From an uncultured cyanobacterium (GTDB lineage Bacteria > Cyanobacteriota > Cyanobacteriia > PCC-6307 > Cyanobiaceae): 57,871 bases of DNA. Made by a program: the position numbers and the translations under genes. The notes under the pieces were generated by a model that saw only the letters and a list, made by a program, of their open reading frames with translations, was not told the origin of the DNA and ran no database searches. Of this stretch, positions 27,717-37,895 are shown piece by piece; position 1 is the stretch's first letter, and each line of letters begins with the position of its first letter. The DNA lies in the NCBI GenBank assembly GCA_903935205.1, contig CAIZQU010000153.1:1-57871 (forward strand). Reading direction: 5' to 3'.

Positions 27717-29324
27717 GTGCCCTTCCCCTGGCTGAGCGCTGCGATCCTCGTGCCGATCGCAGCATCCCTGTTGATCCCCTTTGTGCCCGACAGGGGGGAT
27801 GGGCGTTCGGTCCGCTGGTACGCGCTGGGCGTCACGTTGGTCACCTTCCTGCTGACGGTCGGCGGCTACCTGAACGGCTACGACCCCGCGGTCGAGGGAT
27901 TGCAACTGGTCGAGCGGCACAGCTGGCTGCCTGAACTCGGGCTGGCCTGGTCCGTCGGCGCGGACGGCCTGTCGATGCCCCTGATCCTGCTGACCAGCTT
28001 CATCACCGCCCTGGCAGCCCTGGCGGCCTGGCCGGTGAGCTTCAAGCCCAAGCTGTTTTATTTCCTGCTCCTGGCCATGGATGGCGGTCAGATCGCCGTC
28101 TTTGCCGTGCAGGACATGCTGTTGTTCTTCCTGGCCTGGGAGCTCGAACTGATTCCCGTGTATCTGCTGCTGGCGATCTGGGGAGGCAAGAAGCGTCAAT
28201 ATGCCGCCACCAAGTTCATCCTCTACACCGCCGGCAGCTCCCTGTTCATTCTGCTGGCCGCCCTGGCGATGGGCTTCTATGGCGGCGGAACGCCCAGTTT
28301 TGAGTACACGGTGCTGGCAGCCAAAGGGTTCCCGGTGACCTTCCAGCTGCTTTGTTATGGCGCCCTGTTGATCGCATTCGGCGTCAAGCTTCCGATCGTT
28401 CCGCTGCACACCTGGCTACCCGACGCCCATGGTGAGGCCACGGCACCGGTTCATATGCTCCTGGCCGGCATCCTGCTGAAGATGGGCGGGTATGCCCTGC
28501 TGCGCTTCAACGTTCAACTGCTGCCGGTGGGCCATGCCTCCTTCGCGCCGCTGTTGGTGGTGCTTGGGGTTGTGAACATCATCTATGCAGCCCTGACCTC
28601 CTTCGCCCAACGCAACCTGAAGCGCAAGATCGCCTACAGCTCGATCAGCCACATGGGGTTTGTGCTGATCGGCATCGGCAGCTTCAGCGCCTTGGGCACC
28701 AGCGGGGCGATGCTGCAGATGGTGAGCCATGGCCTGATCGGGGCCAGTCTCTTCTTCCTGGTGGGCGCCACCTATGACCGCACCCATACCCTTCAGCTTG
28801 ATGAGATGGGAGGTGTGGGCCAGAAGATGCGCAAAATGTTCGCCCTTTGGACGGTGTGCTGCCTCGCATCTCTCGCCCTGCCGGGGATGAGCGGCTTCGT
28901 CTCAGAGCTGATGGTCTTCGTCGGTTTTGCCACCAGCGAGGCTTACAGCCTTGTTTTCCGGGTGGTGATCTGCGTGCTGGCGGCAATCGGCGTGATCCTG
29001 ACGCCGATCTATCTGCTCTCGATGCTGCGCGAAATCTTCTTCGGCAAGGAAAACGCCGACCTCGCAGCCCACACCCATCTCGTCGATGCTGAACCCAGGG
29101 AGATCTATGTGATCAGCTGCCTGCTGGTACCGATCATCGGCATCGGCCTCTACCCCCGGCTGCTGACCGACAGCTACCGGGCCTCGATTGAGGCGCTGGT
29201 CCAGCGGGAGGAGCAGGCTCGCAGCAGCCGCCTGGCCCCGAGCGCCAGCGTGCTTCGAGCGCCGGTTCCTGCGGCGGCGGCCGATTGGAATGGCGCCTTG
29301 CTCAGGGCCCCCTCCCTGGCCTGA
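27717..29324 (+). CDS. ndhD: NDH-1 subunit 4 (NdhD1 type)
   Basis: A 535-residue antiporter-like subunit of NDH-1. Hallmarks are [12 protein letters not shown] at the N-terminus, [40 protein letters not shown] with the essential Glu, [19 protein letters not shown] and [20 protein letters not shown]. The GTG at 27717 places FPWLS at the very N-terminus, as in other NdhD1 proteins, and leaves a TACACT -10-like hexamer at 27686-27691 upstream; the GTG at 27675 is an alternative start. Together with ndhF it forms the distal membrane arm of NDH-1L. Confidence 0.94.
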   Translation: MPFPWLSAAILVPIAASLLIPFVPDRGDGRSVRWYALGVTLVTFLLTVGGYLNGYDPAVEGLQLVERHSWLPELGLAWSVGADGLSMPLILLTSFITALAALAAWPVSFKPKLFYFLLLAMDGGQIAVFAVQDMLLFFLAWELELIPVYLLLAIWGGKKRQYAATKFILYTAGSSLFILLAALAMGFYGGGTPSFEYTVLAAKGFPVTFQLLCYGALLIAFGVKLPIVPLHTWLPDAHGEATAPVHMLLAGILLKMGGYALLRFNVQLLPVGHASFAPLLVVLGVVNIIYAALTSFAQRNLKRKIAYSSISHMGFVLIGIGSFSALGTSGAMLQMVSHGLIGASLFFLVGATYDRTHTLQLDEMGGVGQKMRKMFALWTVCCLASLALPGMSGFVSELMVFVGFATSEAYSLVFRVVICVLAAIGVILTPIYLLSMLREIFFGKENADLAAHTHLVDAEPREIYVISCLLVPIIGIGLYPRLLTDSYRASIEALVQREEQARSSRLAPSASVLRAPVPAAAADWNGALLRAPSLA

Positions 29325-29464
29325 GCTTTCAGCTGGATGTGCTGCAGATTCCCTGCCCGGGCGTCCAAGCCCCCCGGCTGTCATCGACGTCCTGATCCTG
29401 TTGGCCGCGAGACCGGGTAAGCTCCGACCCCGGTCCTCTCCCCTGGTTCGCCAGGACTGCATCG

Positions 29465-29833
29465 ATGCGTCAGCTGAACTTCCTGCTGATCTTCAGCTTC
29501 GGCCTGGCGGCGGTGATGTTCACCCTTGAGAACACCACCTCCACCACCGTGCACTTCCTGCCGGGCCTGGCCGCCACCCTGCCGCTGGCGGTGCTGCTGC
29601 TGGTGGTGGCTGGCATCGGTGCCACAGCCGCCTGGATTTATGCGGTCTGGAGCGGTGTGGTCAAGAAGGTCGAAACCCTTCAGGACAGCAACGAGATGGA
29701 AGCCCAGCAGGTGCGGATCCAGGAATTGGAGAACGATCTGCAGCGCTACCGCGCCACCGTTGACGCCCAGCTGGGGCTTCTGCCCGCCGCAGGCGGCAGC
29801 AGTGCCACAGCCTCCGGCGGGGAGTCGAACTGA
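29465..29833 (+). CDS. LapA-domain (DUF1049) membrane protein
   Basis: A 122-residue protein with two hydrophobic helices (residues 4-20 and 36-65) separated by the short lumenal segment ENTTSTTVHFLPGL, then a coiled-coil-like stretch (KKVETLQDSNEMEAQQVRIQ) and a Gly/Ser-rich tail. This is the LapA/YciS topology; in Enterobacteria LapA-LapB controls lipopolysaccharide synthesis, while the cyanobacterial role is unknown. Forward orientation like its neighbours, 140 bp after ndhD. Confidence 0.8.
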   Translation: MRQLNFLLIFSFGLAAVMFTLENTTSTTVHFLPGLAATLPLAVLLLVVAGIGATAAWIYAVWSGVVKKVETLQDSNEMEAQQVRIQELENDLQRYRATVDAQLGLLPAAGGSSATASGGESN

Positions 29834-29932
29834 ACGGCCGCTGCAACCAACCGCCTGCGCTTCCTGCCGTGCTGTGGTGACGCTTCCGTTGGGGACCGAT
29901 AAGTTGAGTCCAATCCGAGCGCGGCTTTAGGA

Positions 29933-30814
29933 GTGGCAGAAGCAGGCGCCAGGCTGGCGATCCGGTTGCTTCAGGATGCCGCCGAACGCGGCGAGATCGA
30001 TCCATGGGACGTGGATGTGATCGGCGTGATCGACGGCTTTCTCGATCAGCTGCGCCAACGCATCACCCTCCCCCGCCTGACGGGCTCGGGCGGGAGCTTT
30101 GAGCGCGATCTCTCCGAAAGCAGTGAGGCATTTCTGGCGGCCTCGGTGCTGGTGGGGCTGAAGGCCGAGCTGCTGGAAGCGGCCACCTTCCCGCCGGAAC
30201 CGATTCTTGAGGATGGCTTTGAGCTGGAGGAGGAGGGGGGCGCCGAGCTTGCGGGGATCCCGGGTCTGCTGCTGCCGCGGCGACCGGAGCGCCACCTGCG
30301 GCGGCGGCCCGTGGCGCCGCCACCCCTGCAGCGGCCGGTGACCCTGGGGGAACTGATCCAGCAGCTCGAAGCGATCGCCGAGCGTCTCGACCAGGAGCCC
30401 CCCCGCCAACGGAGCCGATCCCGCAATCGGGCCTTCAGTGACGACGCAGCGATCGCCCAGGTGAGTGCCCTGGCCCATCGCGAAAAACTGCCGGAGACCA
30501 CCGCCGCTTTGAGCGTGTTCCTCGGCGAATCGCCGCTGAGCGTGGGCGGGCACTGGTTGGGCTTCGAGGATCTGGTGCTGGCCTGGGCCTCGGATGCCGA
30601 AAGACCAGACGCCGAAGACCTGGACCGGGACCGGGTGGGGGTGTTCTGGGCCCTGCTGTTTCTCTCGGCCCAGGGTCGGGTGGAGCTGCAGCAGGAGGGT
30701 GGCCTCTACGGGCCCCTGCAACTGCGGCTGTTGGGGGATGGGGTACGGCTGCCGGGATTGGCCCTGGCTCAGGGGTCAGATGGGGTGCCGGCTCGCAGCG
30801 GGCAGGCAGCCTGA
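29933..30814 (+). CDS. scpA: Segregation and condensation protein A
   Basis: A 293-residue kleisin-like protein. The N-terminal block RLAIRLLQDAAERGEIDPWD matches the ScpA pattern for binding SMC, with ASVLVGLKAELL next, a Pro/Arg-rich linker at residues 100-130, and a C-terminal winged-helix with VGVFWALLFLSAQGRVELQQ. ScpA works with SMC (and ScpB when present) in chromosome compaction. The start is a GTG at 29933 preceded by AGGA with almost no spacing, so a nearby alternative start is possible. Confidence 0.87.
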   Translation: MAEAGARLAIRLLQDAAERGEIDPWDVDVIGVIDGFLDQLRQRITLPRLTGSGGSFERDLSESSEAFLAASVLVGLKAELLEAATFPPEPILEDGFELEEEGGAELAGIPGLLLPRRPERHLRRRPVAPPPLQRPVTLGELIQQLEAIAERLDQEPPRQRSRSRNRAFSDDAAIAQVSALAHREKLPETTAALSVFLGESPLSVGGHWLGFEDLVLAWASDAERPDAEDLDRDRVGVFWALLFLSAQGRVELQQEGGLYGPLQLRLLGDGVRLPGLALAQGSDGVPARSGQAA

Positions 30815-30858
30815 GGGGAGTCCCTAAGCTGGCCCGACTTGACGCAAGCCGAACGCCA

Positions 30859-32037
30859 ATGAAGGCCATGATTCTGGCGGCAGGCAAAGGGACTCGGGTG
30901 CGGCCGATCACCCACACCACGCCAAAACCGATGATCCCCATCCTGCAGAAACCAGTGATGGAGTTTCTGCTGGAACTACTGCGCCAACATGGTTTCAATG
31001 AAATCATGGTGAATGTTTCGCACCTGGCAGAGGAGATTGAGAACTACTTCCGAGACGGACAACGGTTTGGTGTTCAGATCGCCTATAGCTTTGAAGGCAG
31101 GATTGAAGATGGCGAATTGATCGGCGAAGCGATCGGATCAGCCGGCGGATTGAAGCGCATACAGGATTTCCAGCCCTTCTTTGATGACACTTTCGTCGTC
31201 CTCTGCGGCGACGCCCTGATCGACCTTGACCTGAGCGAAGCCGTTCGTCGCCATCGGGCCAAGGGCGCCTTGGCCAGTCTGATCACCAAGCGGGTGCCCG
31301 CCGACGAAGTCAGCAGCTATGGCGTCGTCGTGACCGATGAGGATGGCCGGGTGCTGTCCTTCCAGGAAAAACCGGCGGTGGAAGAGGCCGCCAGCGACAT
31401 GATCAATACCGGTATTTACATCTTTGAACCCGAGATACTGGACTACATCCCTAGCGGTGTAACCTTCGACATCGGTTCTGATCTGTTCCCGAAGCTCGTT
31501 GCAGCTGGCGCCCCCTTTTACGCCCTGCCGATGGAATTTGAATGGGTTGATATTGGCAAGGTTCCTGACTACTGGCAAGCGATCCGCAGCGTCCTCCAAG
31601 GCGATGTGCGACAGGTTCAGATTCCCGGCATCGAAGTGCGTCCCGGCATCTACACCGGTCTCAACGTAGCCGCCGACTGGGACAAGATTCATGTGGAGGG
31701 GCCGATCTACGTGGGTGGCATGACCCGCATCGAAGACGGTGCCACGATCATCGGTCCAGCGATGATTGGTCCCAGCTGCCACATCTGCGAAGGCGCCACC
31801 ATCGATAATTCGATCATCTTCGACTACTCCCGCATCGGTCCCGGTGTACGCCTGGTTGAAAAGCTGGTGTACGGACGCTATTGCGTCGATCGCAATGGCG
31901 ACCACTTCGATCTGCAGGAGGCCGCTCTCGACTGGCTGATCACCGATGTGCGCCGTCAGGATGTGCTCGCCCCCTCGCCCCAACAAAAAGCGCTGGCGGA
32001 ACTGCTGGGCACCGATCTGGCCCTGAAGGCCAGCTGA
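30859..32037 (+). CDS. NDP-sugar pyrophosphorylase with beta-helix domain
   Basis: A 392-residue nucleotidyltransferase. It opens with MKAMILAAGKGTRVRPIT and PKPMIPILQKPVMEF, the GXGTRLxPLT and substrate loops of sugar-phosphate nucleotidyltransferases. The C-terminal third (IYVGGMTRIEDGATIIGP onward) has hexapeptide-type left-handed beta-helix repeats. Such proteins are usually annotated as mannose-1-phosphate guanylyltransferase or glucose-1-phosphate thymidylyl/cytidylyltransferase; the sugar cannot be decided by eye. It would feed cell-surface polysaccharide. Its composition is slightly less GC-rich than its neighbours. Confidence 0.85.
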   Translation: MKAMILAAGKGTRVRPITHTTPKPMIPILQKPVMEFLLELLRQHGFNEIMVNVSHLAEEIENYFRDGQRFGVQIAYSFEGRIEDGELIGEAIGSAGGLKRIQDFQPFFDDTFVVLCGDALIDLDLSEAVRRHRAKGALASLITKRVPADEVSSYGVVVTDEDGRVLSFQEKPAVEEAASDMINTGIYIFEPEILDYIPSGVTFDIGSDLFPKLVAAGAPFYALPMEFEWVDIGKVPDYWQAIRSVLQGDVRQVQIPGIEVRPGIYTGLNVAADWDKIHVEGPIYVGGMTRIEDGATIIGPAMIGPSCHICEGATIDNSIIFDYSRIGPGVRLVEKLVYGRYCVDRNGDHFDLQEAALDWLITDVRRQDVLAPSPQQKALAELLGTDLALKAS

Positions 32038-32129
32038 ACAGGCCCAGCCTCGCTCAGGCCTGCCCTGCCCGAGCAACCACGGAGGCGTGATCCGTCCTTC
32101 TTCCAGTTTGACCGTGCAGCCAGGCGCGC

Positions 32130-33017
32130 TCAGGTCTGAAGCGGAGCGCATCCCGCCATCTTGAGGATGGCAGGGATTCGCTCTTCGGCCTTGATCGCCA
32201 TCAGGTGCACCCCCTGGGCGATGTCTCGGTAGGTCGCCACCTGTTCCGCCGCGATCGACACACCCTCTGCGGCCGGATCCGCCGCCCCCTCGAGTCGCTC
32301 GATCAGCGATTCGGGGATGCAGGCCCCGGGAACGACGCGGTTGATGAAGCGAGCATTGCGGGCCGACTTGAGCAGAAACACCCCCGCCAACACCGGCAGA
32401 TCCAACGGTGCGGTCAGCTCCTCGACGAAACGGCGCAGGACTGTGGCGTCCATCACCATCTGGGTTTGAATGAAGCGGGCACCGGCGGCGTGCTTGCGCC
32501 GCACCCTGGAGGCCAGGCCGCTCCAACTCGGCGACTGGGGATCGGCTGCCGCTCCCGCCAGCAGGGCGGTGGGGCCATCGGGCAGCAGGCCCTTCACCGG
32601 ATCCAGGCCAGCATTGCAGCGCTCCACCAGCTGCAGCAAGCGCACCGATTCGAGTTCGTTCACCGGACGGCTGCTGGGCTGGTCGCCGGCGCGCACGGGA
32701 TCACCCGTGAGGCAGAGCACGTTCGGGATGCCCAGGGCGTGGGCGCCGAGCAGATCCGCCTGGAGCGCGATCCGGTTGCGGTCCCGGCAGGTCATCTGCA
32801 ACACGGGTTCGATCCCGGCCTCCAGCAGCAGACGGCAGACCGCCAGGCTGCTCATCCGCATCACGGCCCGGCTGCCATCGGTGACGTTCACCGCATGCAC
32901 GAGCCCCCTGAGGGCTGCCGCCGCCTCGAGGGAGCGGCTGGCATCCCCTCCCCGCGGTGGCGTGACTTCCGCGGTGATCACAAAGGTTTTCTGGGCCAGC
33001 GCCCGCTGCAGACGCAC
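32130..33017 (-). CDS. metF: Methylenetetrahydrofolate reductase
   Basis: A 295-residue TIM-barrel flavoprotein of the MTHFR family. Visible blocks are TAEVTPPRGGD with the catalytic Glu, VNVTDGSRAVMRM, LQMTCRDRNRIALQADLLGA, NVLCLTGDPV, GARFIQTQMVMD and GVFLLKSARNARFIN. It reduces 5,10-methylene-THF to 5-methyl-THF for methionine synthesis. It starts at GTG 33017, diverges from pedR with 74 bp between, and converges with the NDP-sugar gene. Confidence 0.92.
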   Translation of the reverse strand: MRLQRALAQKTFVITAEVTPPRGGDASRSLEAAAALRGLVHAVNVTDGSRAVMRMSSLAVCRLLLEAGIEPVLQMTCRDRNRIALQADLLGAHALGIPNVLCLTGDPVRAGDQPSSRPVNELESVRLLQLVERCNAGLDPVKGLLPDGPTALLAGAAADPQSPSWSGLASRVRRKHAAGARFIQTQMVMDATVLRRFVEELTAPLDLPVLAGVFLLKSARNARFINRVVPGACIPESLIERLEGAADPAAEGVSIAAEQVATYRDIAQGVHLMAIKAEERIPAILKMAGCAPLQT

Positions 33018-33091
33018 CGATCACTCCTGCCAAATGGGGCCATCATGAACCAGCAGGCTGCCTAAAGTGTGCGGATTCGGGGGAGCGGCGG

Positions 33092-33436
33092 ATGGGCGAA
33101 GCTGGCGGCACGGCAGGCACCCCGAAACCGGCCGCTGCCGAGACCCGATCCGAGCAGAGCAGCCCCGCCAGGGGGATCGGCAGCGGTTATGGCCCCGTAC
33201 GCCATGAGCTTTCGGAACGGGAACTGGAAATCATCGAACTGGTCGCCACGGGTCTGACCAACCTGGAGATCGCCCGCAAGCTCACGATCAGCAAGCGCAC
33301 GGTCGACAACCACGTCAGCAATATCTTCACCAAGACCGGCGCCAAGAACCGCGTTGCCCTTCTCAACTGGGCCATGGATAACGGCAAGATCTGCCGCGAT
33401 GGTTTCAATTGCTGCGCCCTGCCCTCCGACCTCTGA
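33092..33436 (+). CDS. pedR: LuxR-type redox regulator PedR
   Basis: A 114-residue protein with a GerE/LuxR helix-turn-helix (LSERELEIIELVATGLTNLE, then KLTISKRTVDNHVSNIFTKT) and the C-terminal signature ICRDGFNCCALPS. It closely resembles PedR, a small cyanobacterial regulator whose activity responds to photosynthetic electron transport through thioredoxin; the cysteines near the end are the likely redox sites. The N-terminus is about 20 residues longer than usual and Gly/Ala/Pro-rich. There is no receiver domain. Confidence 0.85.
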   Translation: MGEAGGTAGTPKPAAAETRSEQSSPARGIGSGYGPVRHELSERELEIIELVATGLTNLEIARKLTISKRTVDNHVSNIFTKTGAKNRVALLNWAMDNGKICRDGFNCCALPSDL

Positions 33437-33448
33437 CGGCCAGGAGCC

Positions 33449-33991
33449 TCAGCCGAACAGCGCGGTCCGCTCCGCCCCACTCCAGAGGGCCAGGGGCCGT
33501 TGCGCCAGGCTGGCATTGCTGAGCCGTTGCGAGCCGGTGATCTCCCGGCAGCACCAGATCGGAATCTCCACCTCCGTCTCGGGGCTGTCCAGCTCCACTT
33601 CCGCCAGCACGAGGGGGGCATTTTCAGCTTCAAACACATCCACCACCCAGTCGCCGCCAGGAAGGCTGAGCCCATAGCGCCGCTTGACCAGACGGTGGCT
33701 GCAAAGGGCCAGCAGGGCCTGACCATCTACAGCGGGAACCGCGTACTCGAATTCCAGCCGACTCAGGGCCGCACCGCCGCTGTCGGGAGCAGCCGCCTTG
33801 ATCGTGATCCAGGCCTGGGCCTCCGTCCCGCTCCCATCCTCCGGCTCTGGCGAGCCGCTGCTGCGCACCCGCACGGTGGGACCGCTGGGATGGATGGCGA
33901 GATAGCCCTGCTGGAGCTGCCGTTGCCAGGCGATCTGGGAGCGCCAGCCATCGCCGCTGACCAGAAAGCGCCGCTCGATCTCCAGGGCCAT
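33449..33991 (-). CDS. CYTH-domain protein (triphosphate tunnel metalloenzyme)
   Basis: A 180-residue CYTH protein beginning MALEIERRFLV, the ExExK/R signature; it also has VRVRSSG, AWITIKAAAP, RLEFEYAVP and VDVFEAENAPLVLAEVEL, the alternating charged strands of the tunnel fold. Family members hydrolyse inorganic triphosphate or make cAMP; the short single-domain form is usually a tripolyphosphatase. It is last in the reverse run gltA-ndhAIGE-nadK-CYTH, 49 bp after nadK. Confidence 0.85.
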   Translation of the reverse strand: MALEIERRFLVSGDGWRSQIAWQRQLQQGYLAIHPSGPTVRVRSSGSPEPEDGSGTEAQAWITIKAAAPDSGGAALSRLEFEYAVPAVDGQALLALCSHRLVKRRYGLSLPGGDWVVDVFEAENAPLVLAEVELDSPETEVEIPIWCCREITGSQRLSNASLAQRPLALWSGAERTALFG

Positions 33992-34040
33992 GGAGCTGCC
34001 GTAGGGGTTGGCATTCTGGCGCCGTCCCTGCCCCGGGGGT

Positions 34041-34994
34041 TCAGTTGGGAGAAGGCTCGATGCTGAGACTGCCGGCCCAGTGCAGCTTGTGGGTGAGTGT
34101 GCGGTAGTAGGAGGGGCTCTGCTCCAGCTGCAACAACAGGGCCGGATCGGGACCGCGCTGCACCACACAGCGGTCACCCGGATCGACGAGGGTGGCATGG
34201 GCTCCGTCCTTCCAGAGCCGCACCCGGCGGTTGCTCTCCCCCAGCGGCCAGATGCTCAGCCTGGAGCGGGGCGGCACCACCACCGCGCGGCTGGAAAGAC
34301 TCATCGGACAGATCGGATTGACCACGATCGCCTCGATACCAGGATGGAGAATCGGGCCACCGGCAGCCATTGAATAGCCCGTGGATCCGGTGGGCGTGGC
34401 AATGATCAATCCATCGCCGCGGTACTGATCGACCACCTCACCATCGATCTCCAGCTCGAGCAGACAGGTGGGGGCGACCTCATCAAGACAGGGCCGGAAA
34501 TAGAAATCGTTCAGCGCCCCATGGGGACCATCGGCATCGATCTCCGCTGGCGCATCAGCCGCAGGGGGGTTTCTGTCGCCGCCGCGGTAGACGCGGGCCT
34601 CCAGCATCATGCGCCGCTCCAGGGCGAAATGGTCGTCGCGCAGGCGCCGCCACAGACCACCCTGGGGATCGTCGGCGGCGGGCCTCAGGAGCGAGCGCTC
34701 ATGGGTGAGAAAACCGAGATGGCCACCCACGTTGAAACTGAGGATCGGCACCGCCTGGGCCGCGAGGTGACGGGCGGCGCCGAGAACGGTTCCATCGCCA
34801 CCGAGCACCACCGCCAGGTCGGGGGGGGCGGGCTCGGTGGCCAGTAGACCGGGGAAGGGATTGGAGCTGGCACCGCTGGCGGCGATGGTCACATGGCTGC
34901 CGGAGGCGCGAAGATCCTCGGCGCATCGGCGAGCCTGGCGCTGGGCAGCCTGGCTGCCAGCACGGATGATGATCCAGACCCGATCAAGGCGCAT
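34041..34994 (-). CDS. nadK: NAD kinase
   Basis: A 317-residue NAD kinase that makes NADP(H). It has the catalytic [26 protein letters not shown], and the [20 protein letters not shown] motif with the NE/D-type substrate block nearby. Start ATG at 34994, 33 bp after the ndhE stop. Linkage to the ndhAIGE genes suggests shared transcription; NADP supply ties to the electron donor side of photosynthesis. The segment around residue 135 is more divergent. Confidence 0.93.
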   Translation of the reverse strand: MRLDRVWIIIRAGSQAAQRQARRCAEDLRASGSHVTIAASGASSNPFPGLLATEPAPPDLAVVLGGDGTVLGAARHLAAQAVPILSFNVGGHLGFLTHERSLLRPAADDPQGGLWRRLRDDHFALERRMMLEARVYRGGDRNPPAADAPAEIDADGPHGALNDFYFRPCLDEVAPTCLLELEIDGEVVDQYRGDGLIIATPTGSTGYSMAAGGPILHPGIEAIVVNPICPMSLSSRAVVVPPRSRLSIWPLGESNRRVRLWKDGAHATLVDPGDRCVVQRGPDPALLLQLEQSPSYYRTLTHKLHWAGSLSIEPSPN

Positions 34995-35027
34995 GGTGGA
35001 ACGGCCCTGGACCCAGGGCCACGGCAA

Positions 35028-35366
35028 TTACCAGCGCAGCAGGTTGAAGCGTTCCATGTCGACGGTTTCGCGATTGCGATAGAGCGACAGCAGGATGGCC
35101 AGACCGACAGCGGCCTCGGCCGCTGCCACTGTGATCACAAAGATGGCGAAGACCTGGCCGCGGATCAACTGACCATCGAGGAAATTGGAGAAGGCCATCA
35201 GATTGAGGTTCACCGCATTGAGCATCAATTCAATGCTCATCAACACCCGCACCGCATTGCGGCTGTTGATCAGACCCCAGACACCCACGCAAAATAGGAC
35301 AGCAGCCAGGACCAGATAGGCCTGGAGCGGGACGGTATCACCAGCGAAGGGAAGGGACAGGCTCAT
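35028..35366 (-). CDS. ndhE: NDH-1 subunit E (NuoK-like)
   Basis: A 112-residue, three-helix membrane subunit. Blocks [38 protein letters not shown] with the conserved Glu, and [19 protein letters not shown] with the second Glu define NuoK/NdhE. ATGA-type overlap with ndhG upstream. Part of the proton pathway next to NdhG and NdhA. Confidence 0.96.
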   Translation of the reverse strand: MSLSLPFAGDTVPLQAYLVLAAVLFCVGVWGLINSRNAVRVLMSIELMLNAVNLNLMAFSNFLDGQLIRGQVFAIFVITVAAAEAAVGLAILLSLYRNRETVDMERFNLLRW

Positions 35367-35977
35367 GGGGTTTTCTCCAGGGCAGGCTTCTCAAGAAGCA
35401 AGGGGGTACGGGACTTTTCGATCAGCCCCTGGTCGGCGGGTTCGCCGGTGATCACATCGGTGCTGAACACATCGCGGCGAGCCAGCACGATGGCACCGAT
35501 CATCGCCATCAGCAGTAGCACCGAAGCCAGTTCAAAGGGGAGCAGGTAGTCGCTGAACAGGTGCTCACCGATGCGGATCGTGGCCTCCTCTCCCACCGGC
35601 ACCGGGCCCGGCAGGGCCCAGGGGGTGGTGAAGGCGACGCGAACCAGCAGAGCAAACAATCCAGCGCAGACCAGGCCGGAGAGAATCTTGCGCACCGCCA
35701 GGCCGGGAATGGCAGAAAGATCCTCCTTCTTGTTCACCAGCATGATCGCAAACAGGATCAATACATTCACCGCTCCCACATAGACCAAGACCTGCGCCGC
35801 CGCCACAAAGCTGGCATTGAGCAGCAGGTAGAGGCCGGCAACCGAAAGGAAGACGCCGCCGAGGAGAAAGGCGGAATACACGATGTTGGGCAGCAGCACC
35901 ACCCCGATGGAGCCGAGCACCAGCGTGGACGCCAGCACCAGGAAGCAGATCAGCTGCGTCGCGGAGGCGATCGTCAT
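35363..35977 (-). CDS. ndhG: NDH-1 subunit G (NuoJ-like)
   Basis: A 204-residue subunit with five predicted helices. The block [20 protein letters not shown], followed by [17 protein letters not shown], is diagnostic for NuoJ/NdhG, and [20 protein letters not shown] is helix 5. It overlaps both ndhI and ndhE by 4 bp, confirming a translationally coupled ndhI-ndhG-ndhE set. Confidence 0.95.
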   Translation of the reverse strand: MTIASATQLICFLVLASTLVLGSIGVVLLPNIVYSAFLLGGVFLSVAGLYLLLNASFVAAAQVLVYVGAVNVLILFAIMLVNKKEDLSAIPGLAVRKILSGLVCAGLFALLVRVAFTTPWALPGPVPVGEEATIRIGEHLFSDYLLPFELASVLLLMAMIGAIVLARRDVFSTDVITGEPADQGLIEKSRTPLLLEKPALEKTP

Positions 35978-36603
35978 GCGTCGGTGGGGGTGGAGGGGGA
36001 GGAGGGGGCGCCGGTCTCAGCCTGGGGCAGGGTGGCCAACACCTGTTCAGGCAGTCTGCCGGCCCGGGGTTGGCTCGGGTCGATGCCATGGGGATCGATC
36101 GCACCCTTGGGGAGGTAGGCGAGCTCCCGGAGGGGCACCACGGCCGGATCGCTGGTGACGCTGGTGGGCAGGCGGCCGAGGGCGACGTTGTCGTAGTTGA
36201 GGCTGTGGCGATCGAAGGCAGCGAGCTCGTACTCCTCGGTCATCGACAGACAATTGGTAGGGCAGTATTCCACACAATTGCCGCAGAAGATGCAGACGCC
36301 GAAATCAATGGAGTAATTGCGCAACTCCTTCTTCTTGGTCGCCTTGTTCATCACCCAGTCAACCACCGGCAGGTTGATCGGGCAGACCCGAACGCAGACC
36401 TCGCAGGCGATGCACTTATCAAATTCGTAGTGAATCCGACCGCGGTAACGCTCCGAGGGGATCAACTTCTCGTAGGGGTACTGAACCGTGATCGGTCGGC
36501 GGCGGAGATGGTCGAAGGTCACCCCCAGGCCCTGGGTGATGAACTTCGCCGCTCCCACCGCATCCTGGGTGTAGTCGCCGACTTTCTTGAGGAACCCGAA
36601 CAT
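35974..36603 (-). CDS. ndhI: NDH-1 subunit I (2x[4Fe-4S])
   Basis: A 209-residue ferredoxin-like subunit with two tetranuclear cluster motifs, [16 protein letters not shown] and [16 protein letters not shown], carrying clusters N6a/N6b between the ferredoxin-binding region and the quinone. The N-terminal amphipathic part [20 protein letters not shown] and [20 protein letters not shown] fit NdhI. The C-terminal roughly 40 residues are Ser/Pro-rich and variable. Confidence 0.96.
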   Translation of the reverse strand: MFGFLKKVGDYTQDAVGAAKFITQGLGVTFDHLRRRPITVQYPYEKLIPSERYRGRIHYEFDKCIACEVCVRVCPINLPVVDWVMNKATKKKELRNYSIDFGVCIFCGNCVEYCPTNCLSMTEEYELAAFDRHSLNYDNVALGRLPTSVTSDPAVVPLRELAYLPKGAIDPHGIDPSQPRAGRLPEQVLATLPQAETGAPSSPSTPTDA

Positions 36604-36677
36604 GGCAATGGGGAGCTCAGGGAACGGATGGGGCCATGATGGCGGCCCAGGGGGTGAACTGACGAAGCCGCGGACCG

Positions 36678-37814
36678 TCAGCCGCCGAAGGCGGCGGGGA
36701 AGGCCAGCTTGAGGGCCGCCGTGACCAGCAGATTGACCAGGGCGATGGGCAGCAGAAACTTCCAGCCCAGGTCGAGCAGCTGGTCGATCCGTACCCGCGG
36801 CACGGTCCAGCGGAGCAGGATGGCGAAGAAGACCAGCAGATAGGCCTTGAGCACGGTCATCACGATGCCCAGGGTGCCGGTGATCACTTGGATCAGCGGT
36901 GCATCAACCGATTGTCCGAGCAGATGGGCAAGCCATTCGATCGGTACCGGGAATCCCCAACCACCCAGGTAAAGAACGGAAACCAGCAGGGCGGAGAGGA
37001 CGAGGTTGATATAGCTGCCCAGGTAGAACAGTGCGAATTTCATGCCGGAATATTCGGTTTGATATCCGGCCACCAGTTCCTCCTCCGCCTCCGGCAGGTC
37101 GAAGGGCAGGCGCTCGCACTCGGCCAGGGCGCAGATCCAGAAGATCATGAACCCCACAGGCTGACGCCAGATGTTCCAGCTGAGGATGCCGGCCCCGGTC
37201 TGCTGGTTGACGATGTCGACGGTGCTGAGCGAATTGCTCATCATCACAATCGCCAGCACGCTCAGGGCGAGCGGGATCTCATAGCTGATCGACTGGGCCG
37301 CTGCCCGCAGGCCGCCGAGCAGAGAGTATTTGTTGTTGCTGGAGTAGCCGCTCATCAACAGCCCGATCGGCTGGATGCTGCTCAGGGCCACCCAGAGGAA
37401 GACACCAACGCCGACGTTGCTGATCAGCAGGTTCTGGCCGAAGGGCACGACCAGCCAGCTGAGGATCACCGGCACCAGCACCAGCACCGGCCCGAGAGTG
37501 AACAGAAGTCCATCGGCTCTGGCCGGGATGATGTCTTCCTTGAACAGGAGCTTCAGGCCGTCGGCCATCGGCTGAAGCACGCCCAGGGCTCCGGCATACT
37601 CCGGGCCGATGCGCTGCTGGACGGCGGCGGAAATCTTGCGTTCCAGCCAGACATTGACCAGAACCCCCACCACGGCGGCCACCAGCACCGTGAGCATGGG
37701 CAGGGGGAGCCAGAGGAGATGGGCCAGGCCCTGGCTCACGCCGAAACCGTCAAGCAGGTCGAGGAAGCTGGCCTGCAGATCGAGGCCAGGGGTCACGACC
37801 GCAATGGACTGCAT
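36678..37814 (-). CDS. ndhA: NDH-1 subunit A (NuoH-like)
   Basis: A 378-residue, eight-helix subunit that connects the quinone site with the membrane arm. Hallmarks are [75 protein letters not shown] and [20 protein letters not shown]. It leads the ndhA-I-G-E block, with gltA 81 bp upstream on the same strand; that gap contains an extreme G/C homopolymer tract. Confidence 0.96.
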   Translation of the reverse strand: MQSIAVVTPGLDLQASFLDLLDGFGVSQGLAHLLWLPLPMLTVLVAAVVGVLVNVWLERKISAAVQQRIGPEYAGALGVLQPMADGLKLLFKEDIIPARADGLLFTLGPVLVLVPVILSWLVVPFGQNLLISNVGVGVFLWVALSSIQPIGLLMSGYSSNNKYSLLGGLRAAAQSISYEIPLALSVLAIVMMSNSLSTVDIVNQQTGAGILSWNIWRQPVGFMIFWICALAECERLPFDLPEAEEELVAGYQTEYSGMKFALFYLGSYINLVLSALLVSVLYLGGWGFPVPIEWLAHLLGQSVDAPLIQVITGTLGIVMTVLKAYLLVFFAILLRWTVPRVRIDQLLDLGWKFLLPIALVNLLVTAALKLAFPAAFGG

Positions 37815-37876
37815 GGCTGGCGGTTGGAGTGTGGAGCGACGTTAAGCCCCCCTCCGCCGGGCTGGCGGATCGGACC

Positions 37877-37894
37877 GGGGGGGGGGGCGGGGGG
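37877..37894. repeat. G11-C-G6 homopolymer tract
   Basis: Eleven G, one C, six G on the + strand (C-runs on the coding strand), ending 1 nt from the gltA stop codon and 62 bp before the ndhA start. Such runs are prone to slippage and can form G-quadruplexes on the + strand. No promoter or terminator can be seen in the short gap. Confidence 0.85.
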
Positions 37895-37895
37895 T

